Shown: positions 36,538 to 45,815 of the stretch, piece after piece
How positions within the stretch are numbered: position 1 is the first letter of the stretch
Layout of the letters: every line of letters starts with the position of its first letter
Assembly: GCA_035559535.1 (NCBI GenBank)
Contig: DATMBG010000040.1
Location: 106,720-170,719 of the forward strand
Source of the DNA: Candidatus Limnocylindrales bacterium
GTDB lineage: Bacteria > Moduliflexota > Moduliflexia > Moduliflexales > JAUQPW01
Direction: 5' to 3'
DNA: 64,000 nt
Position numbers and translations under genes: made by a program
Notes under the pieces: model-generated
Database searches by the model: none
Told to the model about the DNA's origin: nothing
The model's input: only the letters and a program-made list of their open reading frames with translations

Positions 36538-36681
36538 AGTTTTTTGATTCCTTGATAAAATTAATTAAAAATCAAAACCTCGAATCGGTGATTTTTTAAT
36601 ATCTAAACCCGTAATGGGTCTGGCGGACGATCTGTTTATTCTAAAAAACCACATTTCAGAATCCCTTGATAAGATATAAGG

Positions 36682-36705
36682 TACCCCCCTACCCTATTTT
36701 GTCAA
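36682..36705 (-). promoter_or_regulatory. Candidate csoR-copA promoter with CsoR-type operator
   Basis: On the minus strand TTGACA (36705-36700) is followed by TAGGGTAGGGGGGTA (36696-36682). This G-tract with TA ends resembles operators bound by CsoR proteins. A -10 is less clear: TACCTT at 16-base or TTATAT at 20-base spacing. It is about 145 bases upstream of csoR and also lies upstream of comF on the other strand. Confidence 0.55.
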
Positions 36706-36761
36706 GAGGGTTAACCGGTAGGTAAAGAACAACCCTTTACCGTCCAAGGAGAGGGGTCATC

Positions 36762-37520
36762 ATGCAAAATTTCCAAAAAATTTTAGAAGCCCTCTCAGAT
36801 TTTCTTTTTCCGGCGGAATGTATTTTTTGTAAAAATTTTTTGGGAGAAGAACGGATCTTAAATTTTTGCAAAAATTGCTGGAGGAAAGTAGAATTAATAC
36901 AGGACTCAGTTTGCTGTTGTTGTGGTAGACCCTTTCCATCTCAGAACGTCTCCGAAACGGCTCCCGGTTTTACCTGTGAAAACTGCCGGAAAGGTCTTTA
37001 TCATTTTGATAAAGCCCGAGCGGTAGGAAAGTATCAGGGGGTTTTACAGGAGGCTATTCATCAATTTAAATATGAACCAACCCGAGTTGGGAGAGGAAAA
37101 CCAGGTCTCGGAAAGCATCTAGCAAAGCTTATGGTTCAACATTTACCCCCGGATTTGAATCTAAATGCCTTTGATGTGATAATCCCGGTTCCCCTTCATA
37201 AAAGCCGTAAACGGTGGCGAGGATTTAATCAATCGGAGATCCTGGGCAGGTTCCTCGGCCAGCACTATCGAATCCCCTTGGATACCCGTCACTTATATCG
37301 CATCAAAGAAACCCGACCTCAGGTGGAGCTTACCGGTAAGGAACGGATCGGGAATGTACGGGGCGCTTTCGAAGTTCAGAGGGCCAAAGACTTAGAAGGA
37401 AAAAAGGTGGTTCTAGTAGACGACGTTTTTACCACAGGTTCAACGGTAAACGAATCGAGTCGAATATTAAAAAAGGCAGGAGTCAGGGAAATTCTCGTTT
37501 TGACTCTGGCCAGAGCCTAA
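36762..37520 (+). CDS. comF: ComF family phosphoribosyltransferase-like protein
   Basis: 252 residues. N-terminal Cys-rich zinc-binding part (CIFCKNF, CKNCW, CCCCGRPF, CENCRKG), then a phosphoribosyltransferase fold with the PRPP loop VVLVDDVFTTGSTV. ATG follows AAGGAGAGG. ComF supports DNA uptake in naturally competent bacteria, probably at the cytoplasmic face. The window thus has comEA, comEC and comF within 7 kb, but no pilus genes. Confidence 0.92.
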   Translation: MQNFQKILEALSDFLFPAECIFCKNFLGEERILNFCKNCWRKVELIQDSVCCCCGRPFPSQNVSETAPGFTCENCRKGLYHFDKARAVGKYQGVLQEAIHQFKYEPTRVGRGKPGLGKHLAKLMVQHLPPDLNLNAFDVIIPVPLHKSRKRWRGFNQSEILGRFLGQHYRIPLDTRHLYRIKETRPQVELTGKERIGNVRGAFEVQRAKDLEGKKVVLVDDVFTTGSTVNESSRILKKAGVREILVLTLARA

Positions 37521-37630
37521 TCACTGGTATATAAGTTGCACGATCCTAGTTAATGTGTGAAAATCCAAGATGGACGGTAAGAGTTACCTATTTTCACTCT
37601 TAACTTTCTAACTTTCAAAAACAGAAAAGC

Positions 37631-38653
37631 ATGGGGACTTCTAAAAAAGTTAAGGCAAAATCTTCTAAGATCTTAGTAGTAGATGATGAGCCTGGAATTC
37701 TGGAGTTTCTCACAGATCTTCTTACAACCTTTGGTTATACCCTTACCACGGCAGCCGGTGGAGAACAGGCCATTAAATTCCTGGAAACGGAGACTTTTGA
37801 TGTCATTCTGGTGGATTTAAAAATGCCGCGAATCGATGGGTTAGAGGTTTTACGTAAAGCCAAAGCTTTGGATCCCGATGCCGTTGTGGTATTTTTAACC
37901 GGCTATATGACTCTGGAGAATGCCCTGGATATGATGCGAGCAGGGGGGGCCTTTGATTGCCTGACCAAGCCCCTTGAGGATATCGGGCATCTTCAACGGG
38001 TTTTAGAAAAAGCGATTTCTTTTCGAAGGTCTCGAGTAGAATACAAACACCGTTTGGAAGAATTAACGATTTTACATACCAGGGAAAAGGCGGCGAGGTT
38101 ATTAGAAAAAAAGCGGGTCAGGGAACTTACCACCCTTATTGAAGTCAGCAGGCTGATTACTTCCTCTTTAAACTTGAAGGAGGTTTTAAACGAGATTCTA
38201 CGACTTTGTAGCCGGTTAATGTCGGTGAACCATGCAGCGATTCTCCTGGCAAACCCTCACCAAGAATTGGAATATGTGGAAAGCATGGGATTTGTGGAAG
38301 AAAAAAATGGGTTCAAAATAAAGATCGGAGAAGGTCTTTCCGGGTGGGTTGCAGCCCATGGAAAAACCTTAGAGGTATGGGAGGTAACTGCAGACCCTCG
38401 ATATAACTTTCCGGAGGTCGCCAAGAAGCATCAGTTAAAATCTTACCTGGGAGCCCCCTTGAAGCTAAAAGAGAAAACGATGGGCGTTTTAGATATTTAT
38501 ACGGTAGGAATTCCAAGGAAATTCTCGGAAGATGAAATCCGCCTGTTTTCCAGTTTTGCCGATCAAGCGGCGATTGTAATTGACCATGTTCGGTTGTATG
38601 AAAAACTCAGGGGATATAAAGTCGGGTCATCAGGTAATGAGCAGATGGTGTAA
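37631..38653 (+). CDS. Response regulator with REC and GAF domains
   Basis: 340 residues. REC domain at about 13-130 with acidic pocket D18/D19, phosphoacceptor D62 (VILVDLKMPRIDG), FLTGY and LTKPLED. A coiled linker (~140-175) leads into a GAF domain (~175-335: SSLNLKEVLNEILRLCSRLM, AILLANPHQELEYVE, YLGAPLKLKEKTMGVLDIY). No output domain of a known DNA-binding or enzyme class, so it probably relays a signal by protein contact. Its stop overlaps by 24 bases the end of the convergent AAA-like gene. Confidence 0.9.
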   Translation: MGTSKKVKAKSSKILVVDDEPGILEFLTDLLTTFGYTLTTAAGGEQAIKFLETETFDVILVDLKMPRIDGLEVLRKAKALDPDAVVVFLTGYMTLENALDMMRAGGAFDCLTKPLEDIGHLQRVLEKAISFRRSRVEYKHRLEELTILHTREKAARLLEKKRVRELTTLIEVSRLITSSLNLKEVLNEILRLCSRLMSVNHAAILLANPHQELEYVESMGFVEEKNGFKIKIGEGLSGWVAAHGKTLEVWEVTADPRYNFPEVAKKHQLKSYLGAPLKLKEKTMGVLDIYTVGIPRKFSEDEIRLFSSFADQAAIVIDHVRLYEKLRGYKVGSSGNEQMV

Positions 38654-39706
38654 TTCAGCGGGTTTAAACCGAAATGAGTTGGTGAACGAGGTTTCGACTT
38701 CTATAAATTCATCCAGAATTTTTCCGTTGACCTGACTTCCGTCTTTCAACTTGAAGGTAAAATATTTGAGTCTTGGAGTTAGAAAATCTTCATCGTCCAC
38801 CCGGATAATTTCCGTAATGTCTTCTACAGGGAGGGTATATTGATCCGAATCTCTTTGCAGGATGAAGCTTCGAGATTTAAGTCGTCCCTTAAACTGTTCT
38901 GCTTTCAGTTTAATCAAGCACTCCTGGTTATGATCCTCCGAAACAGAAAGATAGGGAGAGATATGCTCGGCCGTGATGACCCCTCCCTCCATATCCGGTT
39001 GCGCGAATAGTGCATCCAGAGTTCTCTTCAACTCGGCCATGTTTCCGGGCCAGGAGTAGCTCTGGAGAAGTTCCATAGCTTCCGGGCTGATCTTCCGTAT
39101 CTTCTTATGATATTTAGTGTTGAGTTCTTCCATGAGAAGGGCCACGATTTCTGGAATGTCTTCTCGACGCTCCCGCAAAGAGGGAACATACAAGACCTTT
39201 CCTCGATTCTTAAAGATTTCAAAAAGACCTGGATGTAAAATCTTATCGGTCAGGGCCTTATCTAAATCTCCCACCACAGAAGCCATAAATCGAACCTTGC
39301 TCTGGAGGGTATCGGTACTGTTCACCCGGAAGAAATCTATTAACCCATCTACATTTCCGGTTGCAATAATCCGTTCCAGGATTTCCTGGACAACCAGGGA
39401 ACATTCGGTAGCCCGTTTCAAGAAAATAGTTCCTTCATGGGCTTCCTCCAGCCATCCTGGGGTGTCCTCAAAACCTAAAAATTGACGTTTAACCGCTTCG
39501 GGTTCCAGGGAAAAGCAGGTAATGGGAATAAATTTACCAGTCTGGGTAGCTGTATGGATGGTTTTTGCATAAAAAGTCATCCCACTTCCAGGCTCTCCCC
39601 AGAGAAGTAAAGGCCACATCGTGGGAGCCACCGTCTTAAGTTCACCTTTAAATTTCAGCAGAGCAGGAGATTGACCCACCAGATAATACTCTAACCCATG
39701 TCGCAT
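38630..39706 (-). CDS. Sigma54-activator-like AAA protein with degenerate ATP site
   Basis: 358 residues. Residues ~8-245 follow the bacterial enhancer-binding AAA domain (YLVGQSPALLKFKGELKTVA, FKNRGKVLYVPSLRERREDI, LLQSYSWPGNMAELKRTLDA). Key residues are lost: Walker A reads GEPGSGMT (37-44), Met for the invariant Lys. The sigma54 loop GAFTGA is absent, and Walker B reads GTIFLKRATE instead of GTLFLDE. There is no C-terminal helix-turn-helix; instead a beta-rich tail of ~100 residues (IKLKAEQFKGRLKSRSFILQ, YFTFKLKDGSQVNG). Likely a non-hydrolysing scaffold or sensor. Convergent with the REC-GAF gene. Confidence 0.85.
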   Translation of the reverse strand: MRHGLEYYLVGQSPALLKFKGELKTVAPTMWPLLLWGEPGSGMTFYAKTIHTATQTGKFIPITCFSLEPEAVKRQFLGFEDTPGWLEEAHEGTIFLKRATECSLVVQEILERIIATGNVDGLIDFFRVNSTDTLQSKVRFMASVVGDLDKALTDKILHPGLFEIFKNRGKVLYVPSLRERREDIPEIVALLMEELNTKYHKKIRKISPEAMELLQSYSWPGNMAELKRTLDALFAQPDMEGGVITAEHISPYLSVSEDHNQECLIKLKAEQFKGRLKSRSFILQRDSDQYTLPVEDITEIIRVDDEDFLTPRLKYFTFKLKDGSQVNGKILDEFIEVETSFTNSFRFKPAELHHLLIT

Positions 39707-39900
39707 AAGAACCTCCCTTCTTTCCGGGATTAGATGCCAGTCAATTAATATTAATGGTTCTTTTCCAGATGAATGTCAAGAATAAAAGAGAAAGAGCGTT
39801 TTTTGTTGACCGGGATGGAAAGGGTCGGTATAGTTAGTTAAAAGTAAAACCGGGGACAAAATCCCTTAGCTTAGTTCTGATCACCGAACAGGAGGTTAAA

Positions 39901-40107
39901 GTGAACGAAGAAGTTTTCAATATGGAAGTTCGAAAATTCCTTAAAAAGGTCGGAGTCACCTCACAACGGGAAATCGAGAAAGCGGTCCGGGAAGCTGTTC
40001 AATCGGGTAAGCTCACAGGTAATGAAAAACTCAAAGCCCGGATAAAGCTGGAGGTAGAGGGGATAGATCTGAAACTGGTCATCGAGGACGACCTTGCCTT
40101 GTCCTGA
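39901..40107 (+). CDS. DUF6494 family small protein
   Basis: 68 residues from GTG 39901, with CAGGAGGTTAAA upstream. EVRKFLKKVGVTSQREIEKA and SGKLTGNEKLKARIKLEVEG match what I know of the DUF6494 family: a short helical part followed by beta strands. Function unknown. Monocistronic between unrelated genes. Confidence 0.82.
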   Translation: MNEEVFNMEVRKFLKKVGVTSQREIEKAVREAVQSGKLTGNEKLKARIKLEVEGIDLKLVIEDDLALS

Positions 40108-40186
40108 ACAATTCTTATTTTAACCCAACAGATATACCTTCCCATCGGGTGGATCCCTGGGTTTTCTCCCCGAGGAATCCAAGGGG

Positions 40187-41491
40187 TCATACCCTGCTGG
40201 CTTTTATGGTATTTGCCCGATAATTCAACCATCCCAGCAACAAAACCCCCAAGAACAGATATTGAAGCAATGAGACAAACTCAACCATCCGCTCCCCATG
40301 ATAGGACCACAGATCCATATAAGGAAACTGATTACCCGGTACCGTAAGGAGGGGAAGTGAGGAGGGGAAGGGATTAGGCAAATCGGGCAGGGTCCAGAAA
40401 ACTCTTTGGGAAATAAGCTGGCTTCCCACCAGAACGGCCACCAATCCGGGTGAGGTGAGTAAGGCCCGATGATCTTCAATGGATTTTCCGCTGAGGAGAT
40501 AAACCACCGGCAGCGCCCAGTATAAGATTCTTTCTGTGTCACTCCCACCTATCCAGGCTAAAACCGCAAAACCGATCAGATAAACGAGCAGAAATTGATG
40601 GGCCATGAGATAAGAAAGGCTCCGTCGCCAGTTATAAAGGGTAATGAAAATAAGCGGTCCAAAAGTAATAAACCATGCATGCAAGTAAGCCAGGAGAGGT
40701 TTCTCATAGGCCCAATAAAGTGCCGTCTCCAGAAAAGAATAGTCGTTGATTTGGATTACAACCTGCCGAACCCCCCAGAAACCTGAGATGGCAAAAATGA
40801 CCGGAATCAGGAATCCCGCAGGAGGACTTTCAATCAGGTCGGAAACCTGTAAGTTGGCCCATTCGGAGAATAGCCTTCTTTTATATCGGACAGGATTGGT
40901 GGCAAAGAGCAAAGCGATGGGAACAACCATCATAGCTTCCCGAAATAGAACACCCACCAGGGAAATAAATCCCAAAAAACCCAGGGTCAGCCACCCGGGT
41001 TTCCGGATAACTTTATGAATACCTATGAGTCCGGCAAGTAAAAACACGAAGATCCAGGGGTCTACATAAACCGGGTAGAAGTAAACAAACCGGACCGGCC
41101 CATGCCACTGGATAATAAAAAGAAGGACAAGAATCACTCGAACTTCCCAGGCAAACAGATTTAATCGTAACCAGAAAAGCAATAAAAAGACCGCCGCCCC
41201 ATTGGCCAGAAGATTTATCGTTTTAAAACCCAGGAGGAGATCATCTTTGAAAAACAGGGATACCAGCAGAGGGGTTCCGATGCGATACCCAAAGGGGGCA
41301 CCCGCCCGGGGCTGTTGTCCTTTCAGGAACTGCTCGGCAACGGAATAATAAACGATCCCATCCCAACCTCTCCCGTTGTTAAGGGAAATCGGCTTTTGAA
41401 AAATCTGGCTAAGTACGTTAACCAGCAGGAAAGCGGTGACAAGGATGAGAACCTCGAGGGTATTTCGGGATATTTTATTGAAACAGATCAT
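40187..41491 (-). CDS. Polytopic membrane protein, GT-C-like
   Basis: 434 residues with about ten hydrophobic segments. The first loop (NNGRGWDGIVYYSVAEQFLK, APFGYRIGTPLL) has the Asp-bearing layout seen in mannosyltransferase-like or EpsG-like membrane enzymes. No soluble domain. Could transfer a sugar from a lipid carrier; its role is not defined by its neighbours. Confidence 0.7.
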   Translation of the reverse strand: MICFNKISRNTLEVLILVTAFLLVNVLSQIFQKPISLNNGRGWDGIVYYSVAEQFLKGQQPRAGAPFGYRIGTPLLVSLFFKDDLLLGFKTINLLANGAAVFLLLFWLRLNLFAWEVRVILVLLFIIQWHGPVRFVYFYPVYVDPWIFVFLLAGLIGIHKVIRKPGWLTLGFLGFISLVGVLFREAMMVVPIALLFATNPVRYKRRLFSEWANLQVSDLIESPPAGFLIPVIFAISGFWGVRQVVIQINDYSFLETALYWAYEKPLLAYLHAWFITFGPLIFITLYNWRRSLSYLMAHQFLLVYLIGFAVLAWIGGSDTERILYWALPVVYLLSGKSIEDHRALLTSPGLVAVLVGSQLISQRVFWTLPDLPNPFPSSLPLLTVPGNQFPYMDLWSYHGERMVEFVSLLQYLFLGVLLLGWLNYRANTIKASRV

Positions 41492-41722
41492 GGGGAGCCG
41501 CCCTAAAAAGCCCTGAAAAATGGGATTCGCAGATAGCCTATCCCATTTTGCAAACCGGCGTCAAGGAGAAAATCCACTTTTTTGCTGATTCCCCGGTCTT
41601 GGGTTTAAAAGGCGAATTTTATGCGAAATTTTCTGGAAAATTCATTGACGATCCCTTCAAATTAAGGTAACTTAATCACATAGGCGATTGGTTTAAAGCA
41701 AAATTTAAAATGAAAGGGATTT

Positions 41723-44506
41723 ATGAAAGTTCAGGAGCTTCAAAAGTTCGGTATAGACCCGGAGATTATCCGAATCTGGGTTAAACAGGAAAGTGACCTT
41801 CTCCTTCCGGTTCAGGAACAGGCCATCAAAGACTATAAAATCCTGGAAGGAAGAGATCTTTTGGTTTCTGCCCCGACCTCGTCGGGTAAAACGTTTTTGG
41901 GGGAAATAGCTGCTCTTTATAATATTTTCCGGAGAAGAAAAGTTATTTATCTGGTTCCTTTAAAGGCTTTGGCCGAGGAAAAATACGCAGATTTCTGTAA
42001 TAAGTATGCCGGGTTTGGGATCAAAGTTGTTCTTTCTACGGGAGACCGTTCAGAGTTCGATGCTGCGATCCTTCGAGGGGATTTTCAACTGGCGGTGATT
42101 GTTTTTGAAAAGATGAACCGACTGCTTACGCGGAATCAAGCGCTTATCAACAATTGTGGTCTGGTGATTGTCGATGAAATTCAGATGACCACCGATGATA
42201 CCCGGGGGGCTAATCTGGAAATGCTGTTGACTCAGATTTTATCTTCCCGGGAAAAGGTTTCTCAGAAGATTCAGTTAATTGGGCTTTCTGCGGTTATAGG
42301 AGATTTAAATCGATTAGACCAGTGGTTAGGGATGACAGTTTTGAATTCGGTGCAACGGCCTGTTGAACTTCAGGAAGGAATTCTGACCCGGGATGGAACC
42401 TTTAAATACCGGGAGTTCCTGTCGGGCCAGATGGGGATTGAGAAATTTCCGGAATTTACGCCTGATCCCAGGATCAACTTGAAATCCGTGGAGGGGAGAA
42501 AGGAGTATCAATACCGTCGGTTAGCCCATTTTGTTTCTTATTTTGTTCGGCAAGGGGAACAGGTTTTGATCTTCAGAAAGTGGAAGGGATTGACCCGAGA
42601 GACGGCTTTCCGGCTGGCCATTGACTTGAATTTACCCCCCGCCGAGGAGGCTATTGAGGCTCTCCAAAACGTGGAGAACTCGGTTTCTAAAGAGATTTTG
42701 ATGTCGGCCTTAAAGCATGGGGTGGCCTTCCATAATGCAGATTTAGGAAGTGAGGAGCGAAGGGTCATCGAGGAGTATTTTAAGGCAGAGGATAGCAAAA
42801 TTCGGGTCGTCTGTGCCACCACCACACTGGCCATGGGAATCAACCTTCCGGTAAAGACCGTGATCATCAACGATATGGAGAAACCGGACCCGGATGCTAA
42901 AACTTTCCAGGAAATTCCCCTCTCTCCGGCAGAGTACAAGAGTATGAGCGGTCGGGCCGGGCGGTTTGGTAAACAGGATAAGGGTCGATCGATTATTTTT
43001 GCCGATACGGCAGCTCAGTTCAGTATCTTCTGGCGTAACTATATCGATGGCGAGTTCCCTAAAATGAATTCCCATCTCTATAACAGTCCTTTACTGCAAG
43101 AAACGCTTTTGCTGATTGCTTCGGAACGTTGCAGCTCCCGAGAAGAATTGATAGATTTCTTTACCCGTTCCTATGCAGGTTATCTGTATTGGAGCCCGAG
43201 CGAAGGAAGGACAGCAGGGCGGTTATCTTTAGTCAATAAAGTGGAGAGGGCTTTAAAAATCTGTGCAGAAAATGGGTTGATCAAAGAAACCGTGGCCGAT
43301 GAGTGGAAACCAACAGAACTCGGGAGAATATGTGCCCTTCAAGGCGTCTCCATCTTTTCGTTTTTAAATCTTCTCCAGTTACTTCCCGAGATCCATCCCT
43401 CGGATTATCATCCCTGGGAATTGCTTTTCCTGGCTACCCACAACCGGGAGATCGAAGAACTTCATTTTCGGCTCCCCCTGAGTACTCTGGATTCCGGAGA
43501 ATATATCCGGGACCTCCAGGATCTGAATCTTCCCCATTGGGAAAATCTTTTGCAAAGATCCGAGGAACTGTTTGGTGATCGCTACGAAACCATCAAACGT
43601 CTCAAGATGTCCCTCATTCTGTGGGACTGGATCCAGGGGACCGATCTTCGGGAAATCGAGCTCAAATACAATCGAGATTATCAGGACAAAGCTTACAGTG
43701 GCGTGATTCGAACTCTGGCCGAGAATAGCAGTTGGATGCTGGAGACCCTGGCCGAAGTTGTAACGGCAAAGCATTATGATGTTGAATTTGTCAAAAACCT
43801 CAAAATACTTTCCCGACGGGTACTTTATGGAATTCATGAGGAGGAAGTGGCCCTGGCAGAGCTCAGGATTCCCGGTCTGACCCGTGAAAATTTACATCGA
43901 CTGTCCCAATGGGGTTATACTTCCCCGGAAGCGGTGGCTAAAGCCGATGTTGAGATCCTCCAGCGTATTATTCCCAGGGAACTGGCTGTGAAAATCAAAG
44001 AGATCCTTCAAAAGAAGCCGGCCTCTAAAGGGTTCCAGGGAATGGAGAATCAAAAACTCAGATTGGAAAAGCTGGGTCTGGAGACCTCCTTCCTGCTAAG
44101 TGTGTATCAGGCTGAGACCTTAACCGATCTGGCAGAATCTATCGGTCGTTTACTTCAACACCTTGAGGTTCCGTCCATCCTTAAAAAAGTGGGTGAGTCA
44201 GACTCCAGTACGGATTATACCCTGCGGGATGATAAGGCGGTAATCTTCCTACGGGTTCTTCCACCCCAGGAGAAGGAAATTCCGCTGAACCAGGTTGCAG
44301 AGGTTTTATCCAAAGCCGCCAGGTTTGTTCCTCTTTCTATCGTGATTATCGGAAAACCTGGCTTCAGTCAGGAAGCCCTGGAAGAAGCTAAGCAACTTTC
44401 CCAGGCTTATTCGGTTAACATTCAGCCCCTTTCTGTGTATGATCTGGGGGAGCGGTATGTGGAAATTTTGGAGGGACAGCGACCCATCGGGATGCTCTTT
44501 CAGTAA
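41723..44506 (+). CDS. Ski2/Hel308-like superfamily 2 helicase with HhH and C-terminal nuclease-fold-like domain
   Basis: 927 residues; ATG follows GAAAGGG. Motif I APTSSGKT (50-57), motif II DEIQ (151-154), motif III region LSAVIGD, motif V TTTLAMGINLPVK, motif VI SGRAGRFG. A winged-helix and helical ratchet region follows, then an HhH-like segment (LAELRIPGLTRENLHRLSQW). The last ~120 residues (DYTLRDDKAVIFLRVL, PLSIVIIGKPGFSQEALEEA) recall the restriction-endonuclease/Mrr-like fold without an obvious full active site. Ski2-type helicases unwind RNA or stalled-fork DNA. DEIQ and the tail are unusual. Seven-base tail overlap with the convergent gene. Confidence 0.87.
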   Translation: MKVQELQKFGIDPEIIRIWVKQESDLLLPVQEQAIKDYKILEGRDLLVSAPTSSGKTFLGEIAALYNIFRRRKVIYLVPLKALAEEKYADFCNKYAGFGIKVVLSTGDRSEFDAAILRGDFQLAVIVFEKMNRLLTRNQALINNCGLVIVDEIQMTTDDTRGANLEMLLTQILSSREKVSQKIQLIGLSAVIGDLNRLDQWLGMTVLNSVQRPVELQEGILTRDGTFKYREFLSGQMGIEKFPEFTPDPRINLKSVEGRKEYQYRRLAHFVSYFVRQGEQVLIFRKWKGLTRETAFRLAIDLNLPPAEEAIEALQNVENSVSKEILMSALKHGVAFHNADLGSEERRVIEEYFKAEDSKIRVVCATTTLAMGINLPVKTVIINDMEKPDPDAKTFQEIPLSPAEYKSMSGRAGRFGKQDKGRSIIFADTAAQFSIFWRNYIDGEFPKMNSHLYNSPLLQETLLLIASERCSSREELIDFFTRSYAGYLYWSPSEGRTAGRLSLVNKVERALKICAENGLIKETVADEWKPTELGRICALQGVSIFSFLNLLQLLPEIHPSDYHPWELLFLATHNREIEELHFRLPLSTLDSGEYIRDLQDLNLPHWENLLQRSEELFGDRYETIKRLKMSLILWDWIQGTDLREIELKYNRDYQDKAYSGVIRTLAENSSWMLETLAEVVTAKHYDVEFVKNLKILSRRVLYGIHEEEVALAELRIPGLTRENLHRLSQWGYTSPEAVAKADVEILQRIIPRELAVKIKEILQKKPASKGFQGMENQKLRLEKLGLETSFLLSVYQAETLTDLAESIGRLLQHLEVPSILKKVGESDSSTDYTLRDDKAVIFLRVLPPQEKEIPLNQVAEVLSKAARFVPLSIVIIGKPGFSQEALEEAKQLSQAYSVNIQPLSVYDLGERYVEILEGQRPIGMLFQ

Positions 44507-45732
44507 GAAGTAGCTGCCGATCGTTTACTTCTCCTTTCCAGGGCAGCCTTTCGGATGATGGTAGCGGCCTGAGCCGTAATGAGTCGCCCCTCCTTAGGCT
44601 TATCCTGATAAGGATCTAAGAGGACAATAAAGTCTCCCCTTCCAATTCGACGCATGTTCACATAACCTTTCTCAAAGAAGAAGGAGATTTCCAGAAATTT
44701 TCCGTTCATGAAATCGGCAGAACGTTTCTGGACAAAGGTTAAGAATTCTTTTTCATCTTTAAAGAGGCCGAATTTACCTGGGGTTTTCATCACTTTGAGC
44801 AGAACAAAGGTTTTAGTTTTCACCCGAACATAAAAGAGTTGGGTCGCCGTTGAACTTTTTATTAACTCTAAAAGTTCTCTTTCCAGGTTGGCCTTAAATT
44901 CCTTGTAAGATTCCAGGGGACCGGAAGCCTGAGCAGATTCACTCAGGAGCTTTTTCTCCCCGACTTCTCTGACATCTGCGGCTGCTAAAAGGGCAACCAA
45001 ATTAAGAGGTTTTCCCTTGGGCATTCTCTCCGGATTGGCCCTTCCAAAGGAGAAGGTTCCTTCCGGCCAGTTAATAAGGGTATGGAAGGCCTCTTCTCCT
45101 TCAAGCCGTTTTTTCACCCCTTTGGAGTTATCGACCAGGACCAGATGCTCGATGTTACCGTATCGGATATGCATCGAGGCACTCTGGCGATTCCGGGGGT
45201 TTGTAAGGGTCACGTAACCTGAAGCACCTTCCAGATGAAGCATCTGAAGCAATGAAGGCAGATTCTCGTTGGTAAGATCGGCGATAAGTCCGGCTCCCTT
45301 CTTCAAACTCCTGGTACTTAGATTAAGCAACCTCTCCAGCTTTTTACGCAAATTATCTAAAAAAGATGACAGGGCTTCAGTATTGGAAGGTTTGACCATA
45401 TAATCCAGAGCCCCGGCATCCAAAGCTTCACTGGCGATATCTTGTTCTCCAATACCTGTTAAAATAACAATGGGTATTTCGGCAATGGTTGGGTTTGGGT
45501 GTGCCTTGATTTTCTGGGTAGCTTCAATCCCACTCATGCCGGGAGCCATCAGGACATCCATGAAAATAAGATCCGGCAAAAGAGCCGGATCTTTTGCGGC
45601 AAACTCTTCCAGTAAAGCAATCGCTTTTTCCCCTGACTCTACCGCTGTAGCTGAATGGTTTGCCAGCTCTATCATCTGACTGAGATAACGTCGGACGGTA
45701 CCGCTATCGTCTACAATCATTACTTTTGCCAT
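44500..45732 (-). CDS. Response regulator with REC and DUF4388 (PATAN) domains
   Basis: 410 residues. REC domain 1-125 (VMIVDDSGTVRRYL, phosphoacceptor D59 in LIFMDVLMAPGMSG, VILTGIG, YMVKPSN). About 145-250 is a PATAN/DUF4388 domain (ADLTNENLPSLLQMLHLEGA, SASMHIRYGNIEHLVLVDN, INWPEGTFSFG). The C-terminal ~140 residues are unassigned. PATAN regulators often work with type IV pili or gliding systems; no such genes are present here. Three bases short of a longer overlap with the helicase gene, convergent. Confidence 0.87.
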   Translation of the reverse strand: MAKVMIVDDSGTVRRYLSQMIELANHSATAVESGEKAIALLEEFAAKDPALLPDLIFMDVLMAPGMSGIEATQKIKAHPNPTIAEIPIVILTGIGEQDIASEALDAGALDYMVKPSNTEALSSFLDNLRKKLERLLNLSTRSLKKGAGLIADLTNENLPSLLQMLHLEGASGYVTLTNPRNRQSASMHIRYGNIEHLVLVDNSKGVKKRLEGEEAFHTLINWPEGTFSFGRANPERMPKGKPLNLVALLAAADVREVGEKKLLSESAQASGPLESYKEFKANLERELLELIKSSTATQLFYVRVKTKTFVLLKVMKTPGKFGLFKDEKEFLTFVQKRSADFMNGKFLEISFFFEKGYVNMRRIGRGDFIVLLDPYQDKPKEGRLITAQAATIIRKAALERRSKRSAATSY

Positions 45733-45815
45733 GGTCGCCTACCCCGTGAAAACAAAAATGAAATTTCCGTCTTTAATGATATAGATGCCTTTTCTTATAA
45801 AGGGGTTAAAGATTT

